NCBI GenBank assembly: GCA_003447785.1
Contig: DLYJ01000046.1
Location: 1 to 9,077, forward strand
Direction of reading: 5' to 3'
Length of the DNA stretch: 9,077 nt
Source of the DNA: Treponema sp.
GTDB taxonomy: Bacteria; Spirochaetota; Spirochaetia; Treponematales; Treponemataceae
The notes beneath the pieces are model-generated. The model was not told where the DNA came from, made no database searches, and worked only from the letters and a program-made list of their open reading frames with translations. Shown here in pieces: positions 6,505 to 9,077 of the stretch; the stretch's first letter is position 1; every line of letters starts with the position of its first letter. A program made the translations under genes and the position numbers.

Positions 6505-7504
6505 ATTTTGTTGTGAGTTTTCCGTCCTGGAAAATCATGTTTGCTGCGTCCAGATATTCCTGTGGAATTGTGATACCGCAGTCTTTTGCAACGTCAAGGT
6601 CAAACAGAAGGTCGCTGTCGCTTGGTTCTGTCATAAAGCGTACAGGGATTTCTGAAGGAGCTGTTCCGTTCAGGATTTTGAGAACCATTTCGCCTGTTGC
6701 ACGGCCAGCCTTGTAGTAGTTAAAGCCGTTTGCCATAAAACAGCCGCCGTTCTGGGCACCTGTTACGTCGCCTGAGAAGATCGGCTTTTTAGCCTTGTTG
6801 AATACTTCGATAAGGCTTGAAAGTGCACTGAATACTGTGTTGTCAGTTGTAAGGTAGATTCCGTCAACGCGGTCTACGATAGTTTCTGCTGCCTGTTTTA
6901 CTTCGCTTGAATTTGTAATTGACTGAGTTACAAGTTCAATTCCAAGCTCTTTACATGCATCCTGAACAAGTGCCAGGGAAGAAACTGAGTTTGCTTCGTT
7001 TGAAGTATAGATGTAACCGAGAGTTTTGATTCCGGCAATCTTCTTGAACAATTCAATATGCTGTGCAGTTGGAATTGCATCGCTCATACCTGTAACATTG
7101 CCTTCGCCGTGTTCAAGAGTTGTAACGAGACCTGCTCCCAGGGGATCAGTTACTGTTCCAAATACAACAGGAATGTCTTTGATTGACTGTGCCAGAGCGA
7201 GAGCAACCGGTGTTGCGATACCTACAGCAACATCTACGCCTTCGTCACGGTATTTGTCAGCAATCTGTGAAGCTGTGTTTACGTCGCCGTTTGCGTTCTG
7301 AAGATCATATTCAGCCTCAACGCCGTTTTCTTTCAATACATCGATTACGCCCTGTTCAACTGCATCAAGTGCAACGTGCTGAACAATCTTGGCAATACCG
7401 ATTTTAACTTTTTTGTCACCTGCGCCCTTCTTTTTTGAACAGCCTGTTGTGCCAAAAACTAAAGCAGCGGCTGCAAGGGCAAGAACGATTTTTGAAACTT
7501 TCAT
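6503..7504 (-). CDS. ABC transporter substrate-binding lipoprotein (COG2984, TrpX-like family)
   Basis: A 333-residue extracytoplasmic binding protein that should deliver its ligand to the permease encoded just upstream. The signal peptide ends in FGTTGC with Cys22 as the lipidation site. Position -3 is Thr rather than Leu, a relaxed lipobox of the sort seen in spirochetes. The mature part is a two-lobe periplasmic-binding fold of the ABC_sub_bind type: VKIGIAKIVQHVALDAV (33-49) opens lobe 1, and DIPVVFGTVTDPLGAGLV, the GNVTGMSDAIP stretch and GIYLTTDN follow in the family's order. Characterised relatives bind tryptophan or tyrosine; the ligand here cannot be read from sequence. The ATG lies 6 nt after a strong GGAGG. 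A 102-bp gap with its own promoter separates it from the ATPase gene. Placing the binding protein last, not first, is notable. Confidence 0.92.
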   Translation of the reverse strand: MKVSKIVLALAAAALVFGTTGCSKKKGAGDKKVKIGIAKIVQHVALDAVEQGVIDVLKENGVEAEYDLQNANGDVNTASQIADKYRDEGVDVAVGIATPVALALAQSIKDIPVVFGTVTDPLGAGLVTTLEHGEGNVTGMSDAIPTAQHIELFKKIAGIKTLGYIYTSNEANSVSSLALVQDACKELGIELVTQSITNSSEVKQAAETIVDRVDGIYLTTDNTVFSALSSLIEVFNKAKKPIFSGDVTGAQNGGCFMANGFNYYKAGRATGEMVLKILNGTAPSEIPVRFMTEPSDSDLLFDLDVAKDCGITIPQEYLDAANMIFQDGKLTTK

Positions 7505-7547
7505 TAAGTACCTCCATGCGGATTCAATTCCGCGCTGTGTTACTTAA
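7504..7547 (-). promoter_or_regulatory. Nested inverted repeats around the binding-protein ribosome site
   Basis: Read on the minus strand, TTAAGTA (7547-7541) is complementary to TACTTAA (7510-7504), whose last A is the first base of the ATG. Between them lies GCGGA, a 6-nt loop and TCCGC, giving a 5-bp inner stem immediately upstream of ATGGAGG. Folding would place the GGAGG (7515-7511) in an internal loop and the start codon at a stem end. Transcripts from the nearby promoter would begin near 7541 and lack most of the outer left arm, so the outer stem could form only in read-through RNA from the ATPase gene. A DNA operator is the alternative. Confidence 0.4.
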
Positions 7548-7577
7548 ATGTTACTATATGTAGAAACAAATTGTCAA
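7548..7577 (-). promoter_or_regulatory. Sigma70-type promoter of the binding-protein gene
   Basis: A perfect TTGACA (7577-7572) is followed by an 18-nt spacer and TAACAT (7553-7548), with four of six consensus bases. Transcription should start near 7541, giving a leader of about 37 nt. It lies inside the operon, between ATPase and binding protein, and would allow the binding protein to be made in excess of the membrane parts. Confidence 0.65.
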
Positions 7578-7579
7578 GC

Positions 7580-7589
7580 AGAAATTTCT
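7580..7589. repeat. 10-bp palindrome next to the binding-protein -35 box
   Basis: AGAAATTTCT is a perfect palindrome 2 bp upstream of TTGACA. An AAATTTC copy is repeated about 15 bp further upstream. It could be an operator half or simply an A/T-rich UP-element; palindromes of this size also occur by chance. Confidence 0.3.
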
Positions 7590-7606
7590 AGTTAATGAAA
7601 TTTTAC

Positions 7607-8407
7607 CTACTGTAGCAAAATCTGGTCGTTGGCAACTTTTATCTTCCTGAACTGTGCAACAAGGTCGTCCATCGTAAGTCTGGATTTTTCTTCGCCGCTG
7701 ATGTCCAGGATAATTCTGCCCTTGTCCATCATCAGAAGACGGTTGCCGTAATCAAGGGCGTGCTGCATGTTGTGGGTAACCATCATTGTTGTAAGGCCCA
7801 GTTCCTTTGTAAAGCGGAGGGTCAGGTCCATTACGATTGAGGCGTTTGTAGGGTCAAGGGCCGCCGTGTGTTCATCAAGGAGAAGAAGTGACGGTCTGCT
7901 CATCACAGCCATCAAAAGTGTAAGAGCCTGGCGCTGTCCGCCTGAAAACTGGTCAACGTTGTCGTTGAGGCGGTCTTCAAGGCCCATGTTGAGCGCCTTG
8001 AGCTGCTCCCTGAAGAGGGCGCGCATTTTATTGTTGAGGGAAATTTTTAATCCCTTGAAGCCCTTTTTATAACAGATCATCATATTGTCTTCCAGACGCA
8101 TTTTTCCTGCAGTTCCAAGAAGCGGGTTCTGGAAGATACGGCCGATGTAGCGTGCCCTTTTGAATTCAGGATCGTTTGTTACGTTGCGTTCCTGTCCGTT
8201 TTCGTCTTTATCTAGCAGAATCTGACCGGCCGTAGGTTTTAAAGTTCCTGCGATAACGTTGTAAAGGGTTGATTTACCGGCACCGTTGGAACCGATTACA
8301 GTGATAAAGTCGCCTTTTTTGATATCGAGATTGATTCCGGAAAGAGCGTGATTTTCGTCCGGAGTGTGGGCGTTAAAAGTAATTCCAATATTCTGAAGTT
8401 TAAGCAT
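7607..8407 (-). CDS. ABC transporter ATP-binding protein (COG1101-like)
   Basis: A 266-residue nucleotide-binding subunit that powers import through the adjacent permease. Walker A is GSNGAGKST (39-47), the Q-loop is IFQNP (91-95), the signature is FSGGQRQAL (154-162), Walker B is LLLLDE (174-179) with catalytic Glu179, the D-loop is ALDP (183-186) and the switch is His212 in MVTHNM. The residue after the catalytic Glu is His rather than the commoner Pro; this is usual, as far as I recall, in this transporter family. The start ATG lies 6 nt after AAGGAG (8419-8414) and overlaps the permease stop by 8 nt, implying translational coupling. All ATPase residues are intact. The substrate is unknown but is shared with the binding protein downstream. 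Confidence 0.95.
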   Translation of the reverse strand: MLKLQNIGITFNAHTPDENHALSGINLDIKKGDFITVIGSNGAGKSTLYNVIAGTLKPTAGQILLDKDENGQERNVTNDPEFKRARYIGRIFQNPLLGTAGKMRLEDNMMICYKKGFKGLKISLNNKMRALFREQLKALNMGLEDRLNDNVDQFSGGQRQALTLLMAVMSRPSLLLLDEHTAALDPTNASIVMDLTLRFTKELGLTTMMVTHNMQHALDYGNRLLMMDKGRIILDISGEEKSRLTMDDLVAQFRKIKVANDQILLQ

Positions 8408-9077
8408 TTACGGCTCCTTCAACAGGCGGGCGTTTCATATGTTCCTTAAAGTAAGCGACCACGTCAGTCTTTGAAATGATTAAACAGATAATAATGAGAA
8501 TTCCTGTTATAAGCTTGAGGTCGTTGCTATTCATTCCGATTGTGTAGCCGTAACGGCGTGCAATGAGCATCAGGGTCCGGTACAGAATTGAACCAAGAAT
8601 TACACGAAGGGTCTGCCAGTGGATTTTATTGGATTTGATGATGAATTCACCCAGCATGAGGGACGCAAGCCCTGAAACTACAACACCGGTTCCGCTTCCC
8701 ACATCGGCAAAACCTGCGCGCATTGCAAACATTGCACCGCTCAAAGCGGCAAGACCGTCGCCGAGACAAATGCCAGCCCCTCGTACAAAACGCGGGTCAA
8801 CGCCCTGGCTGATTACCATCTGAGGGTTGCTTCCCAGAGCGCCCATGGTTAAACCAAAGTCTGTGATAAAAAAGAGGTTGAGCAGAAGCATAAGGATAAC
8901 GACAAAGACTGTCATGAAAATTACCACAGACCAGTCACCCCATGCTGCAGGAAAAATATCTTTGAGGCTGGAAAAAACAGTCTGAACGCGAAGGAGGGAA
9001 ACGTTTGCCTTGTTTGACATGATTCTGAGGTTAACCGAATAAAGCATGGTCATCATCAGAATTCCGGCAAGCAGGTC
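8400..9077 (-). CDS. ABC transporter permease, LivH/COG4120-like (5' end beyond window)
   Basis: This is the C-terminal 225 residues of the membrane channel subunit. The frame is open to the right edge: residues DLLAGIL precede the Met encoded at 9056-9054, and that stretch matches the family's conserved DLLAGI-x-x-T-x-L-Y-S-I/V-N-L-R-I-M run, so that Met is internal. Hydrophobic segments include VVIFMTVFVVILMLLLNLFF, the GLAALSGAMFAMRAGF region, VVVSGLASLMLGEFII and ITGILIIICLII. The cytoplasmic loop LGSNPQMVISQGVD is the part expected to touch the ATPase. FADVGSGTGVVVSGLASLMLGE is typical of the branched-chain/TrpY-type permease superfamily. The stop overlaps the ATPase start. The promoter lies outside the window. 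Confidence 0.92.
   Translation of the reverse strand, partial: DLLAGILMMTMLYSVNLRIMSNKANVSLLRVQTVFSSLKDIFPAAWGDWSVVIFMTVFVVILMLLLNLFFITDFGLTMGALGSNPQMVISQGVDPRFVRGAGICLGDGLAALSGAMFAMRAGFADVGSGTGVVVSGLASLMLGEFIIKSNKIHWQTLRVILGSILYRTLMLIARRYGYTIGMNSNDLKLITGILIIICLIISKTDVVAYFKEHMKRPPVEGAVNA

Noticed and set aside
7505..7606. T-box or amino-acid riboswitch controlling the transporter
   Set aside because: The gap is only 102 bp and holds a promoter and short stems; no T-box core or other riboswitch consensus is recognisable.
9054..9056. Met at 9056 as the permease start
   Set aside because: The frame is open to the right edge and the seven residues before this Met (DLLAGIL) are conserved permease sequence, so the gene is cut by the window.

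Overview
The window looks like chromosomal DNA of a spirochete, most likely a Treponema of moderate GC content. This is an inference from the gene families: a soj/spo0J (parA/parB) pair, a compact bacterial sirtuin, a COG2984/COG4120/COG1101-type ABC importer whose binding protein has a relaxed, spirochete-like lipobox, and a large secreted Ig-fold repeat protein. No rRNA, tRNA, CRISPR array, insertion sequence or phage gene is visible.

Layout, left to right. (1) Positions 1-2312, minus strand: the N-terminal 770 residues of a large secreted Ig-like repeat protein that runs off the left edge. It has a near-consensus promoter (2343-2372). (2) A 222-bp divergent intergenic region with a 10-bp-arm inverted repeat separates it from a plus-strand sirtuin (2535-3281). 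(3) The sirtuin converges on, and overlaps by 14 bp, the minus-strand parA-parB operon (parA 4205-4960, parB 3268-4212, overlapping each other by 8 bp). (4) Across a 120-bp divergent region with a 9-bp-arm palindrome lies a plus-strand methyltransferase of the METTL25/GSTCD-like type (5081-6277). (5) A 225-bp gap (6278-6502) is packed with hairpin modules and direct repeats ending in AATGACA. (6) Positions 6503-9077, minus strand, hold an ABC importer operon: permease (partial, off the right edge), ATPase, then a substrate-binding lipoprotein with its own strong promoter.

How the genes work together. ParA and ParB form a chromosome-segregation pair that needs parS sites, and I find no canonical parS here. 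The three right-hand genes make one complete importer type: permease and ATPase are translationally coupled, and the binding protein is separately promoted, which fits the excess of binding protein such systems use. The sirtuin and methyltransferase are probably housekeeping enzymes with no evident link to their neighbours.

I see no convincing new multi-gene system. The least explained structures are non-coding: the covarying hairpin array at 6291-6499, the parS-like half-sites in everted order upstream of parA, and the inverted repeats before the binding-protein gene and between the Ig-protein and sirtuin genes.
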